Shown here piece by piece: positions 45,276-57,336 of a DNA stretch of 64,000 bases. A program made the translations under genes and the position numbers. Location: the NCBI GenBank assembly GCA_959347315.1, contig OY365822.1:14274519-14338518 (forward strand), read 5' to 3'. Within the stretch, counting starts at the first letter, position 1. Each line of letters opens with the position of its first letter. Below the pieces are notes generated by a model. It was not told the DNA's origin. It did not search any database and saw only the letters and a program-made list of their open reading frames with translations. This DNA is from Bimastos eiseni. Its lineage: Eukaryota; Annelida; Clitellata; Crassiclitellata; Lumbricidae.

Positions 45276-48098
45276 ATGGAAGAAATAGTGTCTGAATTCA
45301 TCGTTGGTACATGTCGACTGCTTCCAAAGTCCAACACTAGTGTTTTTCAGTTCATGAAGTTGCAAGATACCGCAGAATTTAAAATGTACCTAGTTGTATG
45401 TGGCAGCTGCGCCGAATTCTTCATTCAACCATTGAAATCATGCATCGACGACGCTGACTACTTTCTAATGAAAGCAACATCAATAGTTTTTACAGATGAA
45501 ACAGCAGTTTTGCCGCTTGATTTCCGACATATTGCTGATCCAATAGACTGCTTCTTGATGGAGCCGTATCCTGCTTATCCATCATTTGTGCAACTTCGTT
45601 CTTTGGGACAAACGAGGTATTGTATGGAACGCAAAACGTTTGAATTTATTCAGACCAGCGAACAACGAATTCTGACAACGACCGAAATTGATAGCGATCT
45701 TATTGCGGACAAGGTTGGTCCAGCGAGGAAACTTGATTTGCTGGATATGGGCTTTGAGTCAATCGATTACGTTGTATCCATATGGTGCCCCCAGTGGCCA
45801 AATGAAGCCATCAATTGGCCTCTTCGGCGAAGAAAATATGGATGGCCAACGACTGCCATCATCCACGAGGTAGTGCAGAATGGTTGTCATGTTGTGACAG
45901 CAAAACACCCTTCTTGCAGAGAAAATTTGAACCAGTGCAGGTTATCATTTTCAGTTGCGGAAGTCATTTTGCTTCAGAGTTGGACTCAAATTCAACAGAT
46001 TGTCTACCACATGCTCAGATTCTTTGCCAAAAGAGTGCTAATTAAAAAAGATTGCCCAAAGGATGATGAGGTTCTCTGCACATACCATTTTAAAACGCTG
46101 ATGTTGTGGTTTTGTGAACAGATGTCATCAGAATGGTGGAATTCCTCATCTGTTATTGAGATATGCTGCAAATTATTCAAAACGCTTTCAAAATGGCTAA
46201 AGGAGAAAAGTTGTCCAAACTATTTTATTCCTCAGGCAAATTTGTTTCATGAGTGTTTTAACAGAAAGACCACTGATGAAACTGTTGATAAGTTGAATTA
46301 TTATTGCAATTCTGGAATTCTGAGCCTTTGGTTTGTGGACCATTATATGAAGGTAACTTTTCCTGATATATTTCATACAAAACGGACTCATGACATCTTT
46401 AGTCGTGAGTATGTGATTGAGACCCGTGATGCCATGAAAGAAATGTATCTTAGATCTATAGATTTCAATGTTTCGCTGAGAATCTTATGGGAAGAAGGAT
46501 ACACATCATACCTGAATAATGGAAGGAGGAAATTCGGGATGCAAACCTATCATATGGTAAAATGCAGTTTGAGACTATGTTTGCCTTTAAAAGGTGATCC
46601 AAGTTTCATGACATCTGCAGAGTGGGAATCGTGCTTTTTGTTTTACAAATCGATGCTCCGAATTGTGTACGCCGTCAATATATTACTGTGTACAGAACTT
46701 GACTACGGCGAAATGTTTCTTGAAGTAATCAGACAGGTGACGATTAGACCAACATATGTTAGATCCAAGAGCCACATTTGCCAATTTCTCAATGAAGTTA
46801 ATGAAAGCAAATTATATTTTAAAAAAGCGCTGGATCTGATGGAAAATCTCAATGGATCAAATGATGATCGAGAATTTAAAGTTTTGTCTGAAATATCGAA
46901 GGAATTCTTCTGGATAGCCTTGGAATGTGAGAAATCAGAAACAATCACTATCGCTATCACGAATTTGTCCTACATGTACCTGGCAGCTATTAGCTATGCG
47001 ACATCAGAATATCAGGCAGCTATAGATCTTTGCTCGAGAGTGATCAACAATGGAAAGACTGAGGTGCAAGACACAGAAACATTAAATGCAGCTTGCCTGT
47101 TGTATATTGAAGACATTTCTAAGATAATAGGATTTTATTTGATTTATAGGAAGATAAAATGCGTTTCTTTGCATTATACCAGGAGGCTGTTTTACCTAGA
47201 TCTGCGTCTTACACCTGAGGTGTTTGCACATTATTTAACAATTTCATGTATTGAAAGAATGGTTGTGGCATTTTTACCTACTGAAACATTACACACAGCA
47301 GCATATTCGTTAGATGTAATTTTACTGGCAATTACAAATCGAAAATCTGCTCAAGTGTTGAGGAATAGGCCTCGAAAGAATGTTTTATGTGTTTATCAAA
47401 GAACCAATGCAATTAACAAGTTTGAAACGCACAATGAAAGATATTTGCCAAATAAAGGCGATTATTTTAAATTGCTCATGGAATATTCTCTAGATAAATT
47501 GGCATTATTTTTCAGCGCTATCTGTAATGATTTTGGTATTCACTGTAATGCAGTTGATTGTTACCGTGCTGCGTATCTGTACCAGGGACGGAAATATTCT
47601 GAAGTGTTGCATTTATGTGACAAAATTCTGAAAGAGCCTGATCTGCAAGGCGTTTTGAAAAAGCTTGCATTTGCAAATGTAATTGTTTGGCCACCTCTTG
47701 ACTCTTATTTTGACATAGATATCCAATGTCTGCTTGGACTTCGCAATCTTGTTTGCCATTGTTCGTCTTCAAACGAAGATTTTAAGACAATGGAAGTCAG
47801 TGAAATGTCGACATTCCAGGATTTTTTCGCCCGACAGATGGATTGGATCTCATTTCCAACACTTTTGCTTAAGAGTTGCATGATGAAAATTCATTATATG
47901 ATCGGAGGGCATTTTCTTGCAAGATATTTGAAACTGAGATGTATGATCGACTGCAAAAATTCATTCTCAGAAGAAATTTTGTTCGAGTTTCACAGACTCA
48001 AAGCCCATCTTCCTTTTGAGCACATCATTTGTTGCTTTCTTAAGCAGAAGCTTCGGCAAGTCTTTAAAGCTACTTATTCAAAGAATCGTGCACATTGA
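45276..48098 (+). CDS. Mab-21/cGAS-like nucleotidyltransferase with TPR-like helical C-terminal half
   Basis: An intact 940-residue single-exon frame starts at ATG 45276 (CAGCAATGG) directly after a splice-acceptor-like TTTTGGTGCAG. It ends with TGA at 48096-48098; a polyadenylation signal follows at 48174. The N-terminal lobe has G43-S44, then D59-x-D61 in DDADYF, and D164 in SIDYVVSIW. These fill the three catalytic positions of the cGAS-like family, although Ser-to-Asp spacing is 15 rather than 12. The stretches CPQWP, GWPTTAIIHE, CHVV, CRLSFSVAE (near 221-229), LCTYHFKTLMLW and CPNYFIPQANLF are typical of Mab-21-domain proteins. Residues about 400-940 are helical, with TPR-like pairs near 570-590 and 758-790. 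The likely function is a nucleic-acid or other ligand-responsive nucleotidyltransferase, or a catalytically dead Mab-21 relative; activity is not proven. It is only distantly related to the two ankyrin fusions. Confidence 0.85.
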   Translation: MEEIVSEFIVGTCRLLPKSNTSVFQFMKLQDTAEFKMYLVVCGSCAEFFIQPLKSCIDDADYFLMKATSIVFTDETAVLPLDFRHIADPIDCFLMEPYPAYPSFVQLRSLGQTRYCMERKTFEFIQTSEQRILTTTEIDSDLIADKVGPARKLDLLDMGFESIDYVVSIWCPQWPNEAINWPLRRRKYGWPTTAIIHEVVQNGCHVVTAKHPSCRENLNQCRLSFSVAEVILLQSWTQIQQIVYHMLRFFAKRVLIKKDCPKDDEVLCTYHFKTLMLWFCEQMSSEWWNSSSVIEICCKLFKTLSKWLKEKSCPNYFIPQANLFHECFNRKTTDETVDKLNYYCNSGILSLWFVDHYMKVTFPDIFHTKRTHDIFSREYVIETRDAMKEMYLRSIDFNVSLRILWEEGYTSYLNNGRRKFGMQTYHMVKCSLRLCLPLKGDPSFMTSAEWESCFLFYKSMLRIVYAVNILLCTELDYGEMFLEVIRQVTIRPTYVRSKSHICQFLNEVNESKLYFKKALDLMENLNGSNDDREFKVLSEISKEFFWIALECEKSETITIAITNLSYMYLAAISYATSEYQAAIDLCSRVINNGKTEVQDTETLNAACLLYIEDISKIIGFYLIYRKIKCVSLHYTRRLFYLDLRLTPEVFAHYLTISCIERMVVAFLPTETLHTAAYSLDVILLAITNRKSAQVLRNRPRKNVLCVYQRTNAINKFETHNERYLPNKGDYFKLLMEYSLDKLALFFSAICNDFGIHCNAVDCYRAAYLYQGRKYSEVLHLCDKILKEPDLQGVLKKLAFANVIVWPPLDSYFDIDIQCLLGLRNLVCHCSSSNEDFKTMEVSEMSTFQDFFARQMDWISFPTLLLKSCMMKIHYMIGGHFLARYLKLRCMIDCKNSFSEEILFEFHRLKAHLPFEHIICCFLKQKLRQVFKATYSKNRAH

Positions 48099-48173
48099 AG
48101 TATTTTCATTGGTGACCAAATATTACTAACATTTTCAGCGGTGATGTTATTACGCACTGTTGCTTAGCTTTGC

Positions 48174-48179
48174 AATAAA
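48174..48179 (+). terminator. Polyadenylation signal of the TPR-type cGAS-like gene
   Basis: AATAAA lies 76 nt after the TGA of the 940-residue frame. Confidence 0.55.
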
Positions 48180-49596
48180 TCCTTAACTTGCGAATTTTGA
48201 TTGCGTTGAAGCTTTGTTGTATGCCCTATTGTATTTGCAAAATGCGGTATAAGTCTGCACATCCGTTCTTTCAAGTGTTCTGAAGTGTGAAAATTTTCTT
48301 TAATATTGTCTCGATTTGAGCCTCTTTCGTAGCATTCGTTAAATCTAAGACTCGTTTTAAGACAGGTTTTAGCATACTTTAGTGTGTTATGAATAATTTC
48401 AAATACCTACGCGTTTTACAGTTTAGATAAATATGTTGCTATTTTTTCTATTACTTTTTACAGTCATTTTCGCACTGTTTTGATAGCGCATTAAATTAAA
48501 ATAAATTCATTTTGTTGATGCCATTTAATTAGGAACAGAAATAAGAAGCAAACAGGTCGATAAACGACGGAGATGATGTCAGATTTGATGATGTCAGATG
48601 GATATGGAAAGCTTTAAGCAGAGGAACATTTGAACCTACTTGAGCAGATAAAGAACCAGAGGGAGAAGAAATAACTATCTGGTTTATCTATTTGCGTTGT
48701 CGTTGTGTCTGTACGTATTTAATTCTCTTGTTAGGTGGACCGCTAGACAATTACCTAGGCTTTGAAATGACGATAAAAACGCATATTATTCTGTGATACC
48801 AAGAAAAGTCTTGCGAGCCGCGAGTGCAAGATGAACTTACTAATCCATGATCCTGTAAAACGTAGGCTATAGCCCAGTGGTTCCATCGCCCGCTGCCTAT
48901 CGAGGTAGCGGCTGTCACGACTGGAGCTTTTCCCAATGGACTTGGAGAAATCCATCGAAACCTGGAGGCTGCAGACGGGCAGCAAAAGACGGAGGAGGAT
49001 GACGGGGACGCCTGTTGAGGAGACGTCGGCAGTCGAGTGCAGAGGGGAAGCGAAGGACAGGCCATTAACGGGTCAGCGGCGGAGTAGTAATCTACAATCC
49101 TTAGGGGCCTGTGACTATTGTGACGCTAACAACCCTCGTCGTAAATGCCTTGCTGAGTGTCATTAACTGTTTGGTATAGGAATTTGAACTATAGCAGTAG
49201 AGGAGTCGTTCCACCTATCAGCGTCAAGGGGTGGGCAACTTGGAATCTCGAGGAACCAATGATGTAGCAAGATCGCCCATCGACGTCGCAGTCGCGATGG
49301 TCGATGAGGGGGTTTATGAACTGTACCCACGAGGGCTGCAGCATAGAGTGTTCTGGACTTGGAAGACGTCGGGGGCCATCGACAACAGGGCTTAGAGAGC
49401 GTGACGGTCTTCGAGAGCCAAGTCGAACGCTATCATGTTGATTTCTAAAGCTACGTATACTGTAGATATATGTATGTATAGTCGTTAATATAGTTCTTTA
49501 AACACCAAGGAAGCGTTCGTTGTTCGTGTTTGGGGATAAGGGAAACGAACAGTCACGGGTCAAGACCGTGACAGCGGCATCCTTGGAAATTCACCT
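48180..49596. other. Gene-free interval
   Basis: AT-rich to 48.7 kb, then GC-richer 48.8-49.6 kb with short open frames on both strands but no recognised motif. The region may contain a retroelement leader (GTGACAGCGG near 49570); unproven. Confidence 0.35.
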
Positions 49597-50500
49597 ATGT
49601 TTTACCAGGAACAGATTTTCCACCACGAACAACAATTGAACATAAATCATTATTAGATGTGTATCCAGAGGGTTTGTGAGTTTAAGTTTAATGACACTAT
49701 ATGATTGTAGTATTCATTATCGGGACCCTCCTTCTTAGAGGGACCCTCCTTCTTAGACCAGTCCTAGGACTGGCACTGTCTGACACTAATGCGAAGACGT
49801 GTAGTGTACCTGTTATCCAGAGCTCAGGATTAGCAGTTTTAGTTGCAATGTGATTACAAAAAACACATGCGTCGCCCTCCTCTTCCTTTGTCCAGGCTGA
49901 CGGCAAAACATCCATTTACGTTCCACCCATCAGCGTCAAGGGGTGGGCAACTTGGAATATATGACAATATTTAAATTATTTATAACCATTAATGCTCACA
50001 GTTTCTTCGCCACGCAAAATGTAGTGCACACCATAATGAAATTGCAAGTTATTTTTTGTATTTAAGAATCCCAATAGGCAAAAAAACAGGTGTGCAAGCG
50101 CAACCACAGATGGGAGCTGCAAAATGTGGCCATTGTAATCTTCATCATTATAATCAGATGACTAATTAAAGATATATTCGATAATTTATGCGTAGAGTTC
50201 ACCAAATAAATATAGTCAATTAATCGTCAATTGCTGCATTGAGGTCGACTATAAATCTACGCTATATATGTTTTCAGAATTAAGTCAACATCTTCGGCTA
50301 CAGATGTTACCTTAAAGACAAGCACTCTCATAACCTATTCAACAAAATAGTGTGACGCTGTATAGTTTCTTTTTACTTTCTGGTGGAAATAATAACTATC
50401 ATAGCCAAAACAAAATTCATTTAAGTTGGAAATTGTAGCCTGGTCGTCGTTAATGCCTATGACAGAATAAAGACGTCGTAAAGTAATGTTCTTGATCGAA
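49597..50500. repeat. Dispersed repeat R2, copy 2, interrupted
   Basis: The same blocks as 34905-35400 appear in order. The first block (49605-49680) is separated from the rest (50160-50500) by R1 pieces and other DNA. Confidence 0.6.
49729..49900 (-). repeat. R1 repeat copies, rearranged
   Basis: Two R1 pieces: CCTAGGACTGGCACTGTC at about 49762-49780, and GCGTCGCCCTCCTC...TTTGTCCAGGCT at about 49869-49897. Confidence 0.6.
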
Positions 50501-51050
50501 TTTCATTTGAACACCCTTAAACGATGTCAATCTATCTCTATAAAATTAATAAACAAATATCTAGGCACGTGTCCCTAACCTGCGTGTAAAAGTCCACAAC
50601 CTTTGTTGTCATTATCGTTAATCTATCGAATTCATTGTTCAATCCTGCACTGCTTTGTAAACTTTCGTGGTGACAGACCGAAGTCTAAGCAAACGAGGAG
50701 GGCGCCGCCATTACTCTTCCTCAATTTCAGAAGTTTCTATGCGTTAGTTACAGTAGTTCTTATCCATCTTCCTTTATCCAATGTTGGAACTGGCACCCCA
50801 AATAAGGCATTGCCACCACTGTGGCCACTCAGAAATTATAGCCAGATATCATAATTACTATGTATTTTGTACAATATCTATTTTTTTATACTTCGTGATG
50901 GAAGTTATGAAAATGACGTCGGCATTCAAAGACTAATCTGGTTTACCAGACTGATTGTTTATCAGCGTGTGTGATGTATTGTGGAGTGGCAAGTGTAAAA
51001 TGAGTCTGAGTGGACCCTTGGCGACGCGTCGCTAAATAAACTTATTACAC
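50501..51050. other. Gene-free interval
   Basis: It contains possible R1 scraps (GAGGAGGGCGCCGCC at about 50694; TGGAACTGGCACC at about 50784). No gene is seen. Confidence 0.35.
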
Positions 51051-51054
51051 AGGC

Positions 51055-51720
51055 ACACACCCTTGGCGACAACCGCAACGCCAACGGGAGCGTGTTCCAG
51101 AGCGAGGGACCAGCCACTGAGAAGATTCGCCATCTTCACCGATTCGCTCAGCGCTGCGGAGTCGGTGAAAGCCCAGCGATCAGACTCGAGACCGACGCTG
51201 ATGACGGAGGTTCTCGAAAAATATCAACAGTCTTGGCACTAGCGACGTCACGGTCGTCTGGATCCCTAGCCACGTGGGTGTCCTTGGCAACGAGGAAGCA
51301 GACGCAGCGGCGAAAGAAGGACTCCACCTGCCCGCTGTCAACTCCACTACGAACATCGAGAGACAGGAGATGATCGCGAAGATCAACCGGTGCGTATTGG
51401 AAAAGTGGCCGAAGGAATAGACCGACAACCCTAAAGGAGCCTTCTACAAGCAGATCGAACCGCTCGTGTCAGCCAGAATCAAGTACACGGATACTCCGCG
51501 TAGGCAAGAGGTCCAGATCCAGATCCAGGTCCAGTGAGGAGTGCAACGTTCCGGACACCATCGACCATCTGCTCTTTGAATGCTCACGGAAGAACATCAG
51601 CCGATCCATTCGCAACAAGTGCCAAGAACTCGGATCCACTGCACCACAAGAAACATCCTCCAGATCACAGGTCTGGAGAAAGAGGCGGTAAGAATCATTG
51701 ATGAGATCACCAATGGTAAG
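51055..51720 (+). mobile_element. LINE fragment: RNase H and C-terminal region
   Basis: Readings include VVWIPSHVGVLGNEEADAAA (last RNase H motif), a LEKWPKE segment and, after frameshifts, TIDHLLFECSRKN. It is GC-richer than the flanks and differs from the RNase H fragment at 36.75 kb. Confidence 0.75.
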
Positions 51721-52200
51721 ATTCTATAGAATACATCAATCGCCTCCTACACGACCAAAACAGTATGTTATTAAATCTACATTTAATATTATCTATGTAG
51801 CATTGCATAAATATACAAATATAAATATCCAGATATAGAAATGCTTAAAAACTTGATATTGCTTAACAATGTGTAAATATATTGCGTATATAACTATTTA
51901 CTTGTGTAGTCTAAACAAAACACCAAAACACCAAAAAACTAAAAAATTTATATTTTAAAAATACAAGCCATATTAATGTAAATATGCCTAGTAGTGTTGT
52001 AGATAACGAAGAATAAAGAAAACCGTAAGACCAAGGAGCCCTATGTCTGATAGTGAGAATGAAAACAACTCGAAAGGCTCTTGTCAGATTGATGGAACCA
52101 TAGAGACAGGTAAAATGTATCAAACACAGAGTCATCAACATGATAAGACGTCAAAGACCTTTGCTGTCAAAAGACGTCCCTAAATATTTTTATCTTCTTC
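51721..52200. other. Gene-free interval
   Basis: AT-rich DNA with AACACCAAAACACC repeats. No gene is seen. Confidence 0.35.
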
Positions 52201-52207
52201 AGTCCAG

Positions 52208-52285
52208 CAGTGCCAGTCCAAAGCCTGGGTTAAGGAGGAGGGTGATGCTGATGGTCTTTTCTATCACACAATGTCGTTAAACTGC
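52208..52285 (+). repeat. R1 repeat copy
   Basis: CAGTGCCAGTCCAAAGCCTG through ACACAATGTCGTTAAACTGC. Confidence 0.8.
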
Positions 52286-52673
52286 TACAAAACCGAACTA
52301 TGAAGAAAACCAAGTACTACAATATTCCAAGCAAATTTATGTCGACGGCAACGTCCTCTGTTGTCAGAGGCTGTCGCTAAACTCTGGATCCATCCATATG
52401 AAGCCAACTAAATTAAACTATAGTAAAACCCTTTTTTATTAAGAAAACGATCTGTATAACATCATAATATTTTATTCTTGTCCATTTTTCAACCTCGGTA
52501 ATTCATGCTTGCGTTAGTTTAGAAACAAAACCGCAGAGAGTAGATTGAATGTGAAGGTTTCATTTCAACCAACAGAGAGCATTGAATAGTTTATAATGTG
52601 CAGCAGCAGCATTCTTAAGCACATCAAAAATGTTCTTTCTTTGTTATCGCATATAACTCTGCTGTTGCACGGA

Positions 52674-52760
52674 CTCAGGCAGTGCCAGTCCCAAGCCTGG
52701 ATAAAGGAGGAGGGCGACGCAAATGATCCTTGTTATCACACAGTGTCGTTAAACTGCAAC
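52674..52760 (+). repeat. R1 repeat copy (best match to the family)
   Basis: It begins TCAGGCAGTGCCAGTCCCAA, continues GGATAAAGGAGGAGGGCGAC and ends CACACAGTGTCGTTAAACTG. It is the most complete copy in the window. Confidence 0.85.
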
Positions 52761-52838
52761 TTCCTTCCTTGTCGCATGTCTTGTCGTCCATATACCTAAT
52801 TAACCCATTTAGCACATAGGGACCTACTAGGCGTGGTC

Positions 52839-52900
52839 TGGTAGTGCCAGTCCCAAGTTTGGAGAAAGGAGAGCGACGCGATTCATATTTGTTGTATCAA
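52839..52900 (+). repeat. R1 repeat copy, partial
   Basis: GGTAGTGCCAGTCCCAAGTT then GAGAAAGGAGAGCGACGCGA; diverged after that. Confidence 0.65.
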
Positions 52901-53057
52901 ACATAGACAACCACTATTAATGAAATTTGACGTGAACGGCCCTGTAAGGGATGGAGCCACAAACGGCGCTACAAAGAATCAGTGGGAAATTTAAAGTATC
53001 TGGTCGTTACATCAATTAAGGAGCAAACGCGTTATTAAACGGACCAGAACAGACCCA

Positions 53058-53135
53058 GCAGTGTAGCGTCAGTCAAAAGCTTGGCTAAAGAAGGAAGTCT
53101 ACAGTAATCATCTTACTATAACACAGCAATGTTGA
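53058..53135 (+). repeat. R1 repeat copy, diverged
   Basis: AGCAGTGTAGCGTCAGTC...GCTTGGCTAAAGAAGG and ATAACACAGCAATGTTG keep the family order. Confidence 0.45.
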
Positions 53136-53139
53136 AAAA

Positions 53140-54310
53140 ACGTTAAAACATAGGAATTGTCTGCTTTTAATCGGCTAGGGTTTTTTCCAGTTACCCATAT
53201 GGCCTAAAATACCATGATGCCTTCTCGGTTGTTGGCCCTTCCACCTGGAACACACTTTCATTGGAGATGCGATTGCTGCCACGGAGTAATACGCCTTTGC
53301 TTTACAAGTTGTTCAAGATTTATTTTTATCACCGGGTTGGACTTGGAGTGCCCCGGGGAAGACTTAGCGAGCGGTTGCTATACAATTGTTAAAATAAACG
53401 AATGAATGTGCACGAATTCCTAGGTTCATGGTCTTGCCTGCGGCAAAAAAATCCGAGGAAGTCTAAACCACGAATAGCACAGTAAAAGCGTAACGCGCAG
53501 CCCTCATTAGACACCTTCTAATAATCTGCATTACTGTTATATAGGCCTCAGGAGTGGCGCGTATAATATTGAATTATAATCTATGTTTTCACAAAGCGGG
53601 ACGTCAAAGAAGAAAAATCATAATGAAAGTTCGATATTTTGTAGCATAGTAGCCAGGCGCTATATCAATTAAGACCACCCCGAATTGTAATGTCGTCACT
53701 GTTCAGGTTCTGCAAATTGGAACAGTATTTGCTGCATCTATTACAACTTGATCATGTTCGACCCAACTCCCAAGTACATGATACGTCGACGCAGCTCTCC
53801 AACTTTGTCTTGTAAACTTTATCTTGCATCACTTCCCAGAGTTTATGGATAAGCGTGTCATAAAAAAGTTTGAGCTGTAATGACGAAATGGCTTTAACTG
53901 GGGAAAATGACACATCATCAGTCGAGTGTTCCTGAAGTTTGTCAAAGCAGTCGAGATGGATGGATGGATCCAGGGTTTAACGATAGCTTATGACAGCAGA
54001 GACCGTTGCCGTCGACAGAAATTTGCTTGGCATATTGCAGCACTTGCACTTGAAGTAAGTAAGTACTTACTTACTTAAATCTGCCATGGGTACCTTATTA
54101 TATGAAGATCTCAATGGCCTAGTCCATCATATGGGATGGAATAACCATTTGAACCTAGTCATCAGTGATTGGATAGAAGGGACCGCTTCCAAACTTCCAA
54201 ACACTGGACGTCACTCCTTCACCATCACTCCAATGCACTGGCCGACCAAGAATTTCTTCTGCTGCTTTTATGTCAGGCCGCGTTTACACATCCGCTTTTT
54301 CTCTAATTGA
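53140..54310. other. Gene-free interval
   Basis: No supported gene. A short TTACTTACTTACTT run lies near 54056-54077. Confidence 0.35.
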
Positions 54311-54319
54311 CGAGCTTCT

Positions 54320-55315
54320 TAAATTGCAAAAGTAACTGTGAAAATCACTCAAAACCTCGGATATGAGCTACATTATATATTATATCCAAGAAACTTGCAA
54401 AGAATATGGGCATATTATCTCGGATATATACTTACTACTAAGAAATATTTTATCTAACCGATGTTATTCCCTAATTCATCCTTATTTAATATATTGCAAT
54501 ATATTTTGGGTTACTATTTACCAGACTAGATTGACGAGATTGGACATACTACAGAAAATCACAGTTCGCATTGTCGCTGGTGCTACCTACAACTCGCACA
54601 TTAGCCAAATATTTAAAGATTTTCGTATATTAAAAACTGATCAGATTAATAAATCGCAGATATGTGAATTCATGTTTCGCTTTGCTAACAGTTTGCTACT
54701 ACCCGCCTTTAAAGATTATTTCATTTGTGTGTACGACCTGCGTCCTCACAATACCAGGGCGAAACACGATTATCGAACGGAACGGAATTTGCTAGAACCA
54801 ATTCGTCTATTTTCGATTAAATGCACTGGCCCGACTGCTTGGAACATTTTATCTCCAGACATTCGCAATTTGACTACTTTATATTTATTTAAAAAGTTAT
54901 TGCGCGAAAACCTAATAGAGCTACGGCAGGCCTTATTCCTTAGTTTTCTTATATTGATAGTATCACTGTTCTACTTTTCTGTTGATTTTTCGTCTTTTTT
55001 AAAATTGTTCTTTCCTTTTCCATTTTGTCGCATTTGTGTTTACGGTTTTGTTTGCTATGATCAATATCATGAAATATATCAATTGTTTACGTGTTTCATA
55101 TTCGAAGCGACTCATTTTTCGATTAGTTTAGTTAGTTTTAGTGTTGCTTAACTTAGTTCTAGTTAAGACTTGATGTTAAAATTTACTTAGGTGGCCCTAT
55201 AAAAGAGGGACTATTGATTGTCCTTTCTGGATCCCCTGTTGTTGCTGATTGATGAAAAAATAATCTGTATTCCTATTTCGGTTTAATGGCTGCAATAAAT
55301 GAATTGAAAAAAAAA
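54320..55315 (+). mobile_element. L2/CR1-type LINE 3' end, relatively young
   Basis: A 262-codon uninterrupted frame (54363-55151) matches the RT C-terminus: NRCYSLIHPYLIYCNIFW, LDILQKITVRIVAGATY, SQICEFMFRFANSLLLP, HNTRAKHDY and KCTGPTAWNILS. The last part is hydrophobic non-RT sequence. The element ends near AATAAATGAATTG and an A-rich tail at about 55305. It is the least decayed LINE piece here. Confidence 0.8.
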
Positions 55316-55506
55316 TACTAAAGCCTCTGGACACATATTTTAATGATGATTTATTTATTGTCATGCTATGTCAATCGTTATAGAAAAGACGTGGTTGAAT
55401 GATCGATTGTTCGTAAATCTATTCCTGAGCGTAGGAGGTTAAGCGTGACTTGTTTTTTGGCAAAACATAGTAAAACTTGTTCAGAAACAGTTTTGGAAGA
55501 CTTCGT

Positions 55507-55548
55507 TTGATGCAGTTTAACTACACTGTGTGATAACAAAGATCATTA
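55507..55548 (-). repeat. R1 repeat, partial
   Basis: The plus strand shows GCAGTTTAACTACACTGTGT and AACAAAGATCATTAG, the distal half of R1 reversed. Confidence 0.55.
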
Positions 55549-56351
55549 GGTATATGATCATAGGCACAATACAGCACTTTTCGTGCTTCTTAATTTATAA
55601 ACTCCCGGGCGCCAAGTAGTTACCGGTGTTTTATGGTTTGGCTGCAAGTTCTGTATACCCGTCTGTCTAAAAACTGGGAAAGTGATGGAGTTCAATCGCA
55701 TCATGTCTAATCTCTACACACGCAGATTAAACACCACCAATTGCCGGATTGTTAACTAGGATCCTAACTCCTCTCACCATCTTTCATACATTTAGCTATC
55801 ATCAGTCATCTAGTCTTTCTAATGTGCCTCCTTTATTTTGTTATCTTTATTGCTGCTTTCTTTTATTATCATTTCTCTAAAACTATTACTCTGGACGCTG
55901 TTCTGCGTAAGTCCGTCCTGTTTCGATGTATTACATGTATTACAAGCATTATTATCTGTACGTTTGAGCCCATAGCTAGCGGGATCATTCGACCCCTTCA
56001 GGGACCACTACACACTATTTACATATATACCTAAATATTGTTTTTTATATATTCTGTGTATATTTTATTTTGCATAAGTGTTCTTTTTATTTGTATTCTA
56101 TGAATAAGGGTGGTCCATGAGCTCTGTAAACTATATATAACGATGTCTGAGATAACAACCGATAGGTTGAGGCTGCAGAATTGTTGGACGATGGTCGATC
56201 AAGCACTCAGCACACCTTGAGTAATGTTCAGATGATTGTTGTATGGCGTTTTATTGTGCCTGAGAGTGATAACATGGACACACATTTATGCATCGGTTAT
56301 AATGTTTAAAGTGTTCATTTACAATTACAAAATTATGTGTAGAACGTAATT

Positions 56352-56434
56352 TACAGTTTACAACGCTGTGTGATGAGGAGGAGGAGGGTTGATTGCGCCC
56401 TCCTCGTTTGTCTAGGCTTCGTTCTGGCGCCACC
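56352..56434 (-). repeat. R1 repeat copy, diverged
   Basis: CAGTTTACAACGCTGTGTGA...GCGCCCTCCTCGTTTGTCTA...TGGCGCCAC. Confidence 0.6.
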
Positions 56435-57336
56435 AAAGTCAAAAATGAATGAGAGACATGTACTTAAGCGATATTTTACGACACCGTTTAATTTTGCTTA
56501 TCTGCCAAAACACGCGCCTAATATCAGTTCAATTTACAGAGGTACGTATGACAACAAATACGCGCCTAAAAGTCTAGGTACATGAGTATTTATAAAAGTG
56601 AATTGACATATCTTAAGGGTGTCTAAGGAGAATTCGGCCTAATACATTACTTGACACCATCTAAAGGTTGTCATAGGCATTGACGCTGATCAGGTTGAAT
56701 TTCCAATCTCAATAAATTTTATTTCAATTATAGTAGAGTTATAATCACCATCAGGTCGCGAAAGAAGCCGAAATCAGTAATCACTGCAGGCTGAAGTTGT
56801 CGTTAAACATTGGATACCTCTAATGCTAAAAATTGTTTCTGATGCCATAACAAAAGAAATAATCTTTTCCAATATATTAGTATTCGAGGCTGGCAGTTTC
56901 TGGTCGGAAGATCTAGGACTACTGTAAATAGACAATGACAACTTAGTGAGAACATTACTATACAATAATATAATATAGTACATACCATTGCCTAAAAAAC
57001 ATTAAAAACTAGAAAAGAGACACTTAAAGACACTTATCACAAACGTAAATATGTACCTTGTATACCTGTACTTGTTTGACGCATATCATCGTCGTTATGA
57101 ATGCGTCGTTAAATAAACTTATATCAGTCAGTCAGACGTGTGATTATCGTCGCCATCATCGCAGTCGTCGTCGTTATAGAAGAGAAAGAAGAAATGCAGC
57201 CGAGACAGACTGGTTTTAGATAAGAGAAGTAGGACGTGGCGTGTGTGTTGCTTTGTTTGGACTGGTTTAAGCACAGGTGGTGGTTGCGATGATGATGCTG
57301 ATGATGATGATTAGCATCTTTGTCGTTGTCGATTTT

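Larger units (their letters stand above)
55316..57335. other. Largely gene-free interval before the histone pair
   Basis: It includes the R1 pieces at 55507 and 56352 and (GATGATG)n at about 57285-57312. No gene is supported. Confidence 0.4.

Noticed and set aside
48936..49166. 76-codon basic frame with a CDYC...RRKC pattern
   Set aside because: Opposite-strand frames are equally open; no matching zinc-knuckle spacing or retroelement neighbours.
55822..56034. 70-codon hydrophobic frame
   Set aside because: AT-rich DNA, no conserved motif, typical chance membrane-like ORF.
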